Positions 47,701-59,061 of a stretch of 64,000 nucleotides of DNA are shown in pieces (position 1 is the first letter of the stretch; each line of letters opens with the position of its first letter). Position numbers and translations under genes: made by a program. The stretch spans positions 8,677,083-8,741,082 of the forward strand of contig NW_006494789.1 of assembly GCF_000471905.2 (NCBI RefSeq). Reading direction: 5' to 3'. This DNA is from Amborella trichopoda (lineage: Eukaryota; Streptophyta; Magnoliopsida; Amborellales; Amborellaceae). Below the pieces are notes generated by a model that did no database searches, had not been told where the DNA came from, and was given only the letters and a program-made list of their open reading frames with translations.

Positions 47701-48514
47701 TTTCCTTCTCTCTTTTTCTCGACGATGGACCAACTTCATCTGTATAGTCACCGTGGAAGAATGTAATCCACCTGGCGAGGTGACTCGCCCACTTTTGGGC
47801 TCATCATAGAGTTGTTGGTAGGTCCCGAACAATTCCTGAAGCTCAGCCAATGGGGCTTTCTTGCCTACCTTTTCCCCTCCAGGAATGACTGAGTTCGAGG
47901 GAATAACGTGTCATACATAACACCAAGGAGCGACAGCCCAAGTGCAGGTCCATCAGCGATGTCCTTGCCTCCCCATGACCACGCAGCCATGTGTTGCTAA
48001 CATGGCTCCAAGTTTCCAACAACACTTTGACCATATTTGAGCAACGACCATAGTAGCTTGCCGAGCACTGGAGGGCAAGTGGCAAGGAAGCCCATCTCAA
48101 AGTATTTTTGAAATGCCTCAACACTTTCATGGTCCATGAGGAATACCCCGTCAGGTATTGGTGCTCTCCTTGTACCCGCAGGCCAGCAGAAGACCATTTC
48201 ATGCCAGGGGTTTGTACCATCGTCTTGCCTAGAGTCAGCAAGTTCCTATTGAAGGCTATGTTTCGGTGTACTCAATGCTGGAGGCCTACCTTTTCCTCTA
48301 CACTTACATTGCCGTCATTATTTTCCCTCATCTCCAGTTGGACAGGGTCACTACCAAAGGTGATGCTCAAGAGCCACTCTGGTTCACATAAGCTGTCAGT
48401 GAGCCAGATAGGCTCACCTCTCACCAAGTTATCACCGGTGAATTCATCAGTACCAATCTCCCTTGCTCGTGGGAGGTTCTTCACGTCTGGAATGGTACCT
48501 GAAGACTAGGCCAT
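44726..48514 (-). pseudogene. Antisense PMD/acidic/coiled-coil protein of E4 (most complete copy)
   Basis: ATG at 48514-48512; stop TGA at 44728-44726; about 1,260 codons. N-terminal EFTGDNLVRGEPIWLTDSL leads to the PMD: YLTGYSSWTMKVLRHF, KVLLETWSHVSNTWLRGHGE and SLMDLH in one frame. After frameshifts come KKNEHIFLAAYLILFLCKFA, DVIRPGTFYVACDMVQGKEY with YHGLGAI, and EGFFPHRFARQHGLDQGCP, typical of the PMD second half. From 47261 to about 45360 one frame continues with few stops: a basic KGKKRKRA patch, a Ser/acidic stretch and an E/G/A-rich stretch. A heptad-like helix (44836-45018) ends the protein. The first codons contain a TAG. Function unknown; the KKRKRA patch suggests nuclear location. 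Confidence 0.88.
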
Positions 48515-49540
48515 TATTTCAAAAGCTTCAATGCCAAAGGACGCTAAGCAGGCCACGAAGAACTGTGCTAACAAAGGTGTATCGTCGACTGGTCACTCAG
48601 GGCATAATAATGGCAAGCTATCGCCGTCTCGTAACAAAGGTCAAGATTGTCGCCGTTTGCCCGCTGAGATGGTATTGGCGTACACAGAGGTAGGGCTATC
48701 GTTGTCTACCTGCTATGATGTTATTACTGTCTTGCCACCAAATGAGGGTATCACCATCCCACGACCAAGGGACTATCAGAAACGCCCACGCTCCAACTGT
48801 TCGCATGTGCCACATGCGCAGCACACCACGTCCATCAGAATCCAAGTACGCCACTTGACACTCGTGGCATGGCTTGTCACCACGTGTGTGGAGGGTGACC
48901 GTTCGCTGCTTTGCAACCCTTCACCTCCCGACTGTTGAAGGCCTGTGATGCCTCGGGTTTTCACCTGCACTTCCTCTTCTCACTGGGAATTCACTGCTGA
49001 TCACAGGGAAACCTTTTCACTAGTAACTGAAGTTAGTCGAAAACAACCAAAAATCAAAAGAAAGCTTCCCTTGACCCTGTGGGTTTCCCTTCTCCCAATT
49101 TTTGCACTTCAGCTGTTCATCACAAACTCATGGGAATTCCACTGCGTTTTCGGTGAGCCCGCTGCTACTACTCCTTCGCTTCTGATAGCCAGAGGACTAT
49201 CAGACTCCCCTGATTTCTCTGCATCCTCCCTTCAGCCACGAGACTACCGAATAACGTATCGAAACTCCTGCAGAGCACCTATGCAAATCTTGCTAAGGCC
49301 CGAAGGAACCGCTTTCCTTGCTCAGAAAGCCCTTGACACTCTTCGAAAGTATCCGCAAGCACAGTAGGAAGCTCCACGACCTACTCAAGCTCACCAAAAA
49401 CCTCCTGAACGCCTATCTGCTACAAACTTTGGTCGTGAAACTCTCTTCAGAAGTCTCTTCTTAGAAGCTCCGACTCTCTCTCTTTAGAAACTCTATAACT
49501 TTTTACCCTTCGGTAAAATAGTAAAATGGGGTTTTCCCCC
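48515..49540 (-). other. Upstream leader of the E4 PMD gene
   Basis: Lies between the PMD start and the antisense TATA element. It contains a degenerate repeat close to the start codon (48570-48780) and a CT/GA-rich stretch just after the TATA. An intron in this 1-kb leader is possible but not shown. Confidence 0.5.
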
Positions 49541-49547
49541 TTTTATA
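49541..49547 (-). promoter_or_regulatory. TATA element of antisense PMD promoter, E4
   Basis: Minus strand TATAAAAGGGGGAAAACCCC then TTTTACTATTTTACCGAAGG and GTAAAA. This block aligns with E5 almost base for base. Confidence 0.7.
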
Positions 49548-49639
49548 CTTGGCAGTGCCACAAACTGCTTCTCACAATTTCAAAATGATGCTCCAGTCTC
49601 CAGCTCTTGATGGAAATAAGACTAAGCGGGGGCGGGTTC

Positions 49640-49860
49640 GAAAAGGCTATCACCGCATGTTTCACTCGAAGGCTATCACCGTGCGCTTCATCAGGGAGGT
49701 ATCACCGTGCGCCTCGCCAGGAGCTATCACCGCGTGCTTTGTCAAGGGGCTATCGCCGCACTCCTCATCAAGGATCTATCATCGTGCACTTCGTCAAAAG
49801 GCTATCACCAAGCGCCTTGTCGGAGGACTATTGTCGTGCGTGCATCATCTAAGCCTAATG
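49640..49860 (+). repeat. About 32-bp tandem repeat upstream of the PMD promoter, E4
   Basis: Seven units of GGCTATCACCGCGTGCTTCG plus TCAAGG type. The reverse-orientation counterpart in E5 is at 56040-56340. Confidence 0.8.
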
Positions 49861-50029
49861 CCACTTGCGCCATCCAACATTTAGTGCCGTGTGCATTCCA
49901 GGGCACTCTCATCTGGACCATCATCCCGCATCCTCATGAAGTTCATTCCCAGCACCACGGTCCCACGCCTCAGGGAGTCCAGTCTCCGGTGATGGCTCTG
50001 TTCCCCATGGAGTCACATTCCCTCACCAC

Positions 50030-50420
50030 ACAATGATTTGTGCTACATGACTTTAAACTGCACAGCCATGGTCCGTGCTGCATGACCTTAAACTGCACAC
50101 CCACGGTCCAAACTATATGACCTTAAACTATAGCAGAGGTCTAATTGCAAGACCTTAAACTGCAGAGTCCTCGTTGCATGACTCAAAACTGTACGGCCAT
50201 GGTCCAGTTGTATGACCTTAAACCATAGTGCATGTCCTGACCACATGACGTTAAAAGGCTTAGCGCCATGGTCGAAACTACATGACCTTAAATTGTAGCG
50301 AATGTCTAGTTGCACAACCTTAAACTACATGTTCCTAACCTCATGACATTAAGGAGCATAGCCATGGTCCGAGTTACAAGACCTTAAAACTGTATTGCAC
50401 GACACAACAAATAGTCCATA
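50030..50420 (+). repeat. TGACCTTAAACTGCA minisatellite, E4 tail, first block
   Basis: About ten units, homologous to 27860-29010. Confidence 0.88.
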
Positions 50421-50459
50421 CACATAACTTTAACAGTGAGATGGACCACCTCTTCACCA

Positions 50460-50840
50460 GGTGTATTTCATCAACATCCCCAGTGGAGTTAGATGTATGC
50501 AAGGGTTGTGCCTACCCTTGATGGGTCTGTTTTGCACCAACATTCTAGTGAGAGTCACATCCTATCGTGACCCACTATCCTTAGGGAGTTAACGTCATTC
50601 TCAACTTCTCAACCTCCAGTGGGGTTACACCTGTGCTCCGTCCCGTCATCCCCAGTGGAGTTACATGCATACCATTACTCATTATCCCTGTGAAGTCAAA
50701 TTAGTCTTCATAATTCCTTATGAACTCTGCTTCCGCTTGCCATTCCTTGTAGGGCCACCATATTCATCTAAAGCTCTCTACTTGTGTATAGCCTTAATTA
50801 TTTTTATCCCCAAGGAGTCATATTGCTATCCCCCATGTAG
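50460..50840 (+). repeat. tRNA-Arg 3'-end-like repeat block, E4 tail
   Basis: Eight or so degenerate units. Two (50476-50489 and 50648-50661) contain ATCCCCAGTGGAGT exactly, 14 bases identical to the tRNA-Arg 3' region and complementary to the family PBS. Confidence 0.7.
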
Positions 50841-50869
50841 CTTTACCTATATGGCGAACCACAAAACGG

Positions 50870-51265
50870 TCCATGCTACATGACCTTATATTGCATAGAC
50901 ATGGTCCATGCTGCATGACCTTAAACTGCACAGCCACGGTTCGTGCTGCATGACCTTAATTGCACAGCCACTGTCTGTGCTGCATGACCTTAAACTGCAC
51001 AGCCTTGGTCCATGCTGCATGACCTTAAACTGCACAACCTTTGTCCGTACAGCATGACCTTAAACTGCATAACTGTGGTCCAAACTACATGACCTTAAAT
51101 TGTAGCGGAGGTCTAGTTGCATGACCTTAAACTGCATGGTCCTAGTTGCATGAATTTACATTGCATAACCACCGTTCAAGATATATGACCTTAAACCATA
51201 ATGCACGTCCTAGCCACGTGACATTAAACTGTTTGGCCCAGGTCCAGGAGGCATGACCTTAAAGA
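50870..51265 (+). repeat. TGACCTTAAACTGCA minisatellite, E4 tail, second block
   Basis: About eleven units with very similar CAGCCACGGTCCGTGCTGCA joiners at the start, indicating local recent amplification. Confidence 0.88.
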
Positions 51266-52850
51266 CGCCCCCAAATGTATGTGCACATGCCCTTTACGTG
51301 CATCTTCACACACATCTTCCCAAACCGATCGGTTCGTATGCACACCACCTTCACTACCTCCCCAGTGAGTCTACATATGCACACACACCCTTTACGTGCA
51401 TCTTCATGCATGCCTTCCCTAACCTACCCGTTCGTATTCACACACCATCCATCATTCCCCAGGGAGTCTTACCCATGCTCACAAAATGGCGAGCCATCTC
51501 ACTACCCATACTCTCTGTCAGCTAGTGGGTCACCACTCTTCACCCACCATTCTTCCTTCATAAGTAGCCTCATGCTATCTCCCCAAAGTGAGTCAAAACC
51601 ATCGCCATACTCACTCCATGGCCTCTACAGACTGTCATTCATCATCACTACGGTCCAGCTGTATGACCCTAAAACTATAGTGCATGTCCTTACCACATGA
51701 CATTAAAAGGCTTCGCATAGGTCTCCAACGCATGACCCTAAACATGCCCTCACAAAAAAATGGGCATGGTGTACACCTCAACAAGGAAACGCCATGAGTA
51801 AAAATGATGGACGGGCATGGTCACGAAACCATGAGTAAAAGATTTATGTGAACATAAAAACCCATACATGGTGAAAACCCCAAAAGGGCACTGTGGGCAA
51901 AAAAGAATGAAAAGGGTAGGCATGACCGCTACGTCATGGGTAAAAGAGCTAAAAAACAAAGTAAGTTGGTGAAAACCATCTCTACGACACCACTTCCCCC
52001 TGCTCAAGTCAAAACCCGCAAAAGGGTGCTTGGACTGACAAACCAGGTTGGCGCACTACCATAGCATCAGCCGACACTCAATTGCCATACAGGCATAATT
52101 CCATTGAGGTCTACCTAAAACCCTCAACTGCCAGCATCCAATCACACCACAAAATGGTTCATCCGAGAGTGAGAGCCGCATAATATCTCCCACACTTCAA
52201 CTTCAACAAACAACAAGTGTCCTTGAGGGTGAGGACGACTTCTGAAAGATCCCTCCAAAATGCATAAAGACAATCACGAAGGTAAGAAACTGACAAAGCC
52301 AGGGCCTAACCTGCCAGAGACTTCAAGGTTTTTCCTCGCCATGAGATTGCCTTGCCTAAAACCTTCCTTAGCCGACAGGCCCAGACCTTCTGGACCCTGA
52401 CCTAGACTCGCCAAAATTCCCCTAGCCGACAGACCTAGACTTTTAGGATGGGTCAAAAGCCCCAACTGGACCACGCTAGATGGGACCTACAAAGATACCC
52501 TAAAAAACAAAAGCAAACCTGGTGTAGCAGCGAACAATGACGACTAAAGGTTCATAGCGTTTGGCCTCCAGATAGGCCCGATTCTGGCCAACGAGGTCCC
52601 TACAAAATCCTCAGGCTTTCAGAATCACAAATAGTCCCTCGAGGGTGAGGACGTTGATGGGATCCCTCCAAATTTGTCCCGCTAAAGTCTCCAGGGATGG
52701 ACCCACACATTACATCCAAATGTCTGAGCATCCTAGTCATGGCATTGCGTGGACCTCCTCAGCACTCGCATAGTCCTTGGCTAGCCCCAGAGAAATTTTC
52801 TGAATGATTGCACTTCTTGATTCTCTTGAAGCATAACATTTGGTGGGGCA
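51266..52850 (+). other. E4 distal tail and polypurine tract
   Basis: Conserved mid-tail and pre-LTR blocks without coding support. It ends ACATTTGGTGGGGCA before L5; GGTGGGG is the likely polypurine tract. Confidence 0.6.
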
Positions 52851-53508
52851 TGTATTTGGAAGATATTTTTCATCATCATGGGGCCCCCGCTTAGTAAAAG
52901 CCTAGCAAATAGTGGAAATTTTTCTAGTCTCATAATAGCCCCAGAACTGGTCGAGATCTTCATGAGGACTCTCAAAAGTCTTTTGCCAAGTTTCGCTGCA
53001 TTCTGACATGTCTAAGGCAGGACAAATTGAGAAACTGTTCCAGTAGAAACAACCTCTAAAACCCTAAAATGGACCCCTATAACTAAAGTTATATCTTCGA
53101 TGTCTCAATTTGCTGTGGGACCACCGCCATTGGATCCAGTATGGTTGGAAACCCCCAGGGTTCAAATTTTAGCTTAAACAGACACTCCAAGAAGACGTCA
53201 TAAGCAAAAGAACGAAACAGGAGGAGTTGCACGCTATTTTTGTGCAGCCAGCCTGCAACTCCACACCATTAAAGGGACAGTCATGAATACTAAATTTTGA
53301 CGCTCATATATCGCTCGTCCCAATTTGGATCATGCTCAAATTTGGGAGCATGTTCGTCTCGTCAAGATGAGCATTTCGATGTTTGCCACGCCCCGCGATG
53401 ACACTCAAGCGTGAAGAAAAGCTAGAGAGAAGTTGCTGATATGTGAAGAAAGCGCAAAAAATTCAGAAACGTCGGGCCTCGCTTGTGGCCAAATCACGCT
53501 GCTCATGA
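52851..53508 (+). mobile_element. LTR L5 (3' LTR of E4), truncated
   Basis: Starts TGTATTTGGAAGATATTTTTC and follows the family LTR for about 660 bp to CACGCTGCTCATGA. There it joins minus-strand tail of E5. L5 and L4 are closely similar at their starts, as expected for LTRs of one element. Confidence 0.8.
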
Positions 53509-53809
53509 TTTTGTGAAATGGGTGGCGAAATGGCTTGCCATTTTGTGAGCCTGGGTAAGACTCACTAAGGCATGGTGAAAGATGGTAATGATGAATGGAC
53601 TCACTGGAAAGGTAATGAAGGTGGTGCACGCACACGACTGGTTGGTTAGGGAAGGTGCATGTGGAGATGCATGTAAAGGGTGTGTGCACGTATGTGGACT
53701 TATTGAGGAGGCAATAAAGGTGGTGTGCGCACACGAATGGGTTAGTTAGGGAAGATGTGCGTGAAGATTTGCACATAAGAGGGTTGTGCATGTATGTGGG
53801 GGCGTCTTT

Positions 53810-55830
53810 AAGGTCATGCTTCTTTGATCTGTGTGAATCAGTTTAATGTCATGTGGCTAGGACGAGCACTATGGTTTAAGGTCATATAGCTTGGAAGTTT
53901 AATGTCATGCAACTAGGACCATGTAGTTTAAGGTTGTGCAACTAAACCTCCACTACAGTTTGAGGTCATATAATTTTCACCATGTTTGTGAAATTTAAAG
54001 TCATTCAGTTAGGATTAGAGCTGTGCAGTTTAAAGTCATGCAGCATGGACCAGAGCTGTGTAGTTTAAGGTCATGTAATGCGGACAAGAGCTGTGCAGTT
54101 TAAGGTCATGTAGCATGGACCTTTGAGTGGGTCGCCATGTAGGTGAAGCTGCATGAGGGTTAGGCTTGTGGATAGTGATCTGACTCCCTGGGGATAAAAC
54201 AGGTTAAGCTATACCCAAGCAGAGAGCTTTAGATGAAGAGTTGATGATGAATGAATGGTGGGTGAATAATGGTGGGTCACTAGTTGACGACAAGTATGGG
54301 TAGCGAGATGGCTTGCTGTTTTGTGAGCATGGAATGGTGAAAGATGGTACTGATGAATGGAATCATTAGAAAGGTAACGAAGGTGGTGTGTGCACACAAA
54401 CAGGTCGGTTAGGGAAGACGTGGACAAAGATGGGAGCAAAAGGTGTGTGTGCGTGTATTGTCTCACTGGAGAGGTAATGGAGGTGGTGCGTGCATACAAA
54501 TGGGTCAGTTAGGGCAGACATGCGTGAAGAAACACGTAAAAGGGGGTGTGTGCATATCTGTGGGCATTTTTAAGGGCATGCCTCTTGGACCTTGGCAAAG
54601 AAGTCTAATGTCATGCGATCAGGATGTGCACTATGGTTTAAGGTTATATAGCTTGAACCGTGGTTATGCAATTTAAAGTCATGCAACTTGGACTCTAGTT
54701 TAAGGTCCTGCAACAGACCTCCACTACAGTTTAAGGTCCTATAGTTTGGACCATGGCTACACAATTTATGGTCATGCAGCATGGACCGTGGTAATGAGGT
54801 TTTAAAGTCAAGCAACTAGGACCATGCAGTTTAAGGTCATGCAATTAGACCTCCACTACAGTTTAAGGTCATATAGTTTGAACTATGGCAATGCAGTTTA
54901 AGGTCATGAAACATGGACCATGGCTGTGTAGTTTAAGGTCATGCAGCATGGACCATGTAGTTTAAGGTCGTGCAACTAGACCTCCACTACAGATTAAGTT
55001 CAAATAGTTTGGACCATGGTTGTGTAATTCAAGGTCATGCAGCATGGACCATGACTGTGCAGTTTAAGGTCATGCAGCATGGACCATGGCTGTGCAGTTT
55101 ATGGTCATGCAGCATGGACCATTATGTAGGTAACCATCTGGATGAAGCTCCATGGGGAATAGGTTTGTGAAAAGCAATTTGACTCCCTGGAAATAAAATA
55201 GCTAAGGCTATTCACAAGCAGAGAGCTTTAGATGAAGATGGTGGCCCTACGAAAAGTGGCAAGTGGAAGCGAATCTTCATTGGGGTTTGGGGGGTCAGTG
55301 TGACTCCACGGGGATAATGATGGGGCTTCATGTAACTCTCCTGGGAATGACAGTTCGGAGTACAAGCTAACCCTGCTGGGGGTTGAAAAGATAAGCGTGG
55401 ACCTAACTCCATGGGAACAGTGGGTCGCAATAAGATGTGACTCTCCCTAGGATGTTAGCGTGAAACAGACTAATTAGGGATTAAAGGGGTAGGGATGACC
55501 TTTGCAGACATCTAACTTCACTGGAGATGTTGATGAAATACACCGTAAGAATAGGTGGTCCATCTCTCAGTTAAATTTATGCATGTGAGCCATTTGTCAA
55601 GCCGTGCATTACAGTTTTAGGGTCTTATAGCTCGAACCATCGCTATGTAGTTTTAAAGTAGTGCGGCTAAGAACCTCGCTACAGTTTAAGGTCATGTTGT
55701 TTGGACCCTGGTCGTACAGTTTTGAGTTGTGTGATGAGGACTTAGCAGTTTAAGGTTGTGCAACTAGACCTCCACTACAATTTAAGGTCATATAGTTTTG
55801 ACCATGCAATTTAGGGTCGTGCATCTGGAC
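53810..55830 (-). repeat. TGACCTTAAACTGCA minisatellite, E5 tail (interrupted)
   Basis: Inverted arrays at about 53810-54130, 54590-55130 and 55610-55830, separated by other tail blocks. The tRNA-Arg-like units (minus strand) lie at about 55180-55540. A 110-bp AATGAAGGTGGTG-type tail segment is repeated four times between 53580 and 54560. Confidence 0.85.
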
Positions 55831-56039
55831 CATAGTGTGGTGAGGGAATGCGTCTCCATGAGGAACAGAGCCGTCACCGAAGATTGGACTCCCTGAGGAG
55901 TGAGAATGTGGTGTAGGGAATGAACTTCCTGAGGATGTAGGATGAAGGTCCAGATAGGAGTGCCATGGCATGCACGTGGCACTAAGTGTTGGATGGCGCA
56001 TGCGGCACTAGGCCTAGATGATGTGTGCACTGCGTTAGG

Positions 56040-56340
56040 TCCCTTGGTGAAGTGCGAGGCAGCGGCCTATGACGAGGCACACGATAATGAATCTTTGACG
56101 AGGTGCGCGACGATGACCTCTAAGTGAAGGCGCGCGACGAAGGCCCTTGACGAAGGCGCAAGGTGATGGCCCTTGATGAAGGAACGTGACGATGGCCCTT
56201 GACGAAGGCAGGCGGTGATGGCCCTTGACGAAGGTGCGCGGTGATAGCCATTGATAAAGGGACATGACGATGGCCCTTGACGAAGGCGCATGGTGATGGC
56301 CCTTGATGTACGCGCCCGGTGATGGCCCTTTTCGGGCCTC
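56040..56340 (-). repeat. About 32-bp tandem repeat upstream of the PMD promoter, E5
   Basis: About nine units of GATGGCCCTTGACGAAGGCG type. It is the counterpart of the E4 repeat at 49640-49860, with independent unit turnover. Confidence 0.82.
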
Positions 56341-56437
56341 GGGCTTGATCTGCCCCAACCTGAACTTTTCCCCGTCTGAAGTTTAGGACTTCGGCATCAT
56401 TTCATGTTGGTCAAGGGAAGTTTGCAGTACTGCTGAG

Positions 56438-56445
56438 TATAAAAG
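56438..56445 (+). promoter_or_regulatory. TATA element of PMD promoter, E5
   Basis: TATAAAAG, then CCCCCCTTTACTATTTTATC and GAAGGGTAAAA, then an AGAGAGAG tract. It lies 930 bp upstream of the PMD ATG and shares this block with E4. Confidence 0.7.
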
Positions 56446-57370
56446 TGGGAAGAACCCCCCTTTACTATTTTATCGAAGGGTAAAACAGTTGGAGAATTTT
56501 CTTAGAGAGAGAGAGAGGGCTTGAGCTTTTGGGGAGACATTTCTCGATTAGAACTTTCTGACTGAAATCTATAGCAGAAAGGGAGCTCTTTGTGGCGATC
56601 TTCAGTGGGATGTGGGCCTTCGGGAGGTACTTGCAAACATCCTTGGAGAGTGTTGAGGCTCCCCGAACTAAGAGCAGGGTTTCTCAGGGCCTTAGTCAGG
56701 TTGCAGAGGTGCCTTGTCGAGGTTTTAGTTCTCCTTTGGTCGTTCCTCGATTGAAGGGAGGTTGCAGAGAGTTCAGAGGATTGTCGGTCCTTTAGTTGTT
56801 GGAGGAGAAGGAGGAGGAGCAGCAGTGGGCTCGTCGGGAACTCAATAGAATTTCGGTGAGCTTGTGGCAAATTGCTAAAGTGCAGAAGTAGGGAGAAGGG
56901 AAAGCTTTCGGGAATTTTCGGTTGCTTTCCATTGACTCTGGTAATGAGTAGATGACGGGGAAGGGTTTTCCGGTGGTCAGGAGTGAATTTCCGGTGAAGA
57001 GGAGAAACACCGGCGGGAACCTGAAGGGTTGCGAGGCCATAATGGTCAAGAGACGAAGGGGTGTGGGATGGTGATCGGTTGCCCTCTGCACGCGCTGACA
57101 AGCCACACTGCAAGTGTCAAGCGATGTGTACATATTTCGAGGAACGCATGTGTGGCATGTTCTTGACAACTGGAGCACTAGCATTAACACATCTTAGTCA
57201 CGAGACAACGATACCATCTCAGTGGGCAGATGGTGATAGTGTTCCCTTGGGCTGTGGGATGAGATACCCTAACAATATTACACCTTGAGTGCCCAGTCGG
57301 CGATACGCCTTTGTGAGTGCAGCCTCTTCGCGACCACCTAGCATCCCTTGCCAGTGAATCTTCTAGTATA
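56446..57370 (+). other. Upstream leader of the E5 PMD gene
   Basis: GA-rich start like a plant 5' leader; no conserved coding frame. The minus-strand ORF at 56502-57113 has no domain. Confidence 0.5.
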
Positions 57371-58982
57371 ATGGCCAAGTCTTCAGATGCCATTCTAGAT
57401 GTGAGGAATCTCCAACGGGAAGGGGAGCTTGGTACTGCTAAATTCACTGGTGAAAGCTTGGTGAGAGGTGAGCTAATTTGGCTCACCGAGGCCTTATGTG
57501 AACCAAGGTGTCCCTTGAGCATCACCTTTGTGAGCGCCCCTGTCCAGTTGGTGATGAAGGAAGATAATGAAGGCAATGTGAGTGTAGAACAAGGAGTAAG
57601 CCTCCTGCATTACCTGCACCGAAACATAGCCTCTAATGCAAACTTGCTTACTCTAGGCAAGCAGATGGTAGAAACCTCGGGCATGAAATGGTCTTCTGCC
57701 GGCTTGTGGGTATAAGGAGAGCACACCTGAGGGGGTACTCCTCGTGGACCATGAAGATGTTGAGGCGTTTCATAAATACCTTGAGACAAGCTTCCTTGGC
57801 GGCTACCCTCTAGTGTTCGGCTGGCTACTACGACCTTTGTTCAAACATGGTCAAAGGGCCCAGAGCAGCACCCATGACTATAGAAGAGGCAGGCGTCGTG
57901 GGGGAGCCTGTTGCTGAAGTGATCGCCGTAGGAGACAAGAGCAAAGAAGGAGAGGGAGATGGTGTTGAACCTCCTGAAATGGAGATGGTTCAAGAAGAGG
58001 GGACACATGGTGAGATCTCTACCCCTAGAGAGGAAGTCGTCGTGGTGCAACATGAGACTGAGGTAGCGGCTCCAGGGGAGGAGGCCAGCCTTGCCTCGAC
58101 TGCGGTTGTAGTGCTTGCAAACAGCGAGGCTACAGTATCTGTGCATGAAAGAATCGAGCCTGACGTGGTCATGATAGAGGGTTAGAACAAGAAAGCCGTT
58201 GACGAGGTACCAGAGCAGCTTGAGGCTGCTCCTGAATTTGGGGAGCTCGAGGTCTTGGCTGTAGCTAGGAATCCTCCTATTATGATTATTCCTATTATAT
58301 TGCCTAGGCCTTCTTTCAGCGGGCTGTCAGGCATCATTTTTTATATGCTTCAGACGGGCCTCTAAAAGCTGAAATTGTCGTCCCTTGAAGAGGTTGGAAC
58401 ACCGATCCAATAGTTGAGGGGGATTGCCTTAGGGAATGAGCCAGAAATCCTCCCTTATTTTAACAGCATTGCCAATGAGCTTGAGGGATGGAGGATGAAG
58501 GCTCTGAAGCTGAAAAGGCCGCAATGTGTCTAGATAGCTCGCGACTAAGTTTAATGGAGGCTTCCCTAGCATAGAGTTGGAAGTTGGCACAAGTCCAGGT
58601 AGAAGAGATAGAGGCTACCGCTTCTCAGAAGTCCGCTCTTACCGAGAACGCCATAACACGTGATAACAAGGTGGAGACCCTGAAGGCGAAGACTGTCAAA
58701 TGAGCGCAAGAGCTTTCCAGGTTGGAAGAGGGGACGACAGCTTGGGACGCCGAAGATAAGGAACTGGGCCAGAAGGAGCTGGACCTCAAGCGCTCCTTGG
58801 GTGGGTAACTAGCCCTAGTGGAGTGTGAGGCTTGGCTGGTGGCCGCATTGAGGATGGATATCGAGCGAGCAAGAGCCTCGGCTGATGAGTGCAAGGGAAG
58901 GGTCTTTAAGATCATTGACAATTTTTTATGGCATCTTCTTTCTATTTTTCTCTTTATTGTAAAGAAACAACATTTTTTATGA
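57371..58982 (+). pseudogene. PMD/acidic/coiled-coil protein of E5, internally deleted
   Basis: ATG at 57371, TGA at 58980-58982. The N-terminus is better kept than in E4: NLQREGELGTAKFTGESLVR, then GELIWLTEALCEP, VQLVMKEDNEGNVSVE, GMKWSSAGLWV, up to a TAA at 57713. The PMD follows in another frame only as far as the block before KVLLE. At about 57852 it jumps to the acidic region (GEEASLASTAVVVL, ERIEPDVVMIEG), skipping the PMD core. A coiled-coil-like tail (58600-58900) and a FKIIDNFLWHLLSIF ending match E4. An AATAAA lies at 58982-58987. Confidence 0.8.
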
Positions 58983-59061
58983 ATAAAATAGTTCTTTTCC
59001 TTGTCTATGCAATGCATGTCTCTTATTTGTCTTTCTTTTCTATTTCATTGCTTTCGCCCTT

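Larger units (their letters stand above)
39962..53508 (+). mobile_element. Element E4: non-autonomous Tat-like element with antisense PMD gene
   Basis: Order: L4, PBS, gag N-terminus fused to protease region, post-protease region, convergent antisense PMD gene, tail with arrays, polypurine tract, truncated L5. No RT, RNase H or integrase. About 13.5 kb as preserved. Confidence 0.85.

Noticed and set aside
50460..50840. tRNA-Arg-like motifs considered as tRNA genes
   Set aside because: Only the 3' acceptor/T-arm segment of 14-16 bases matches; no cloverleaf or A/B boxes.
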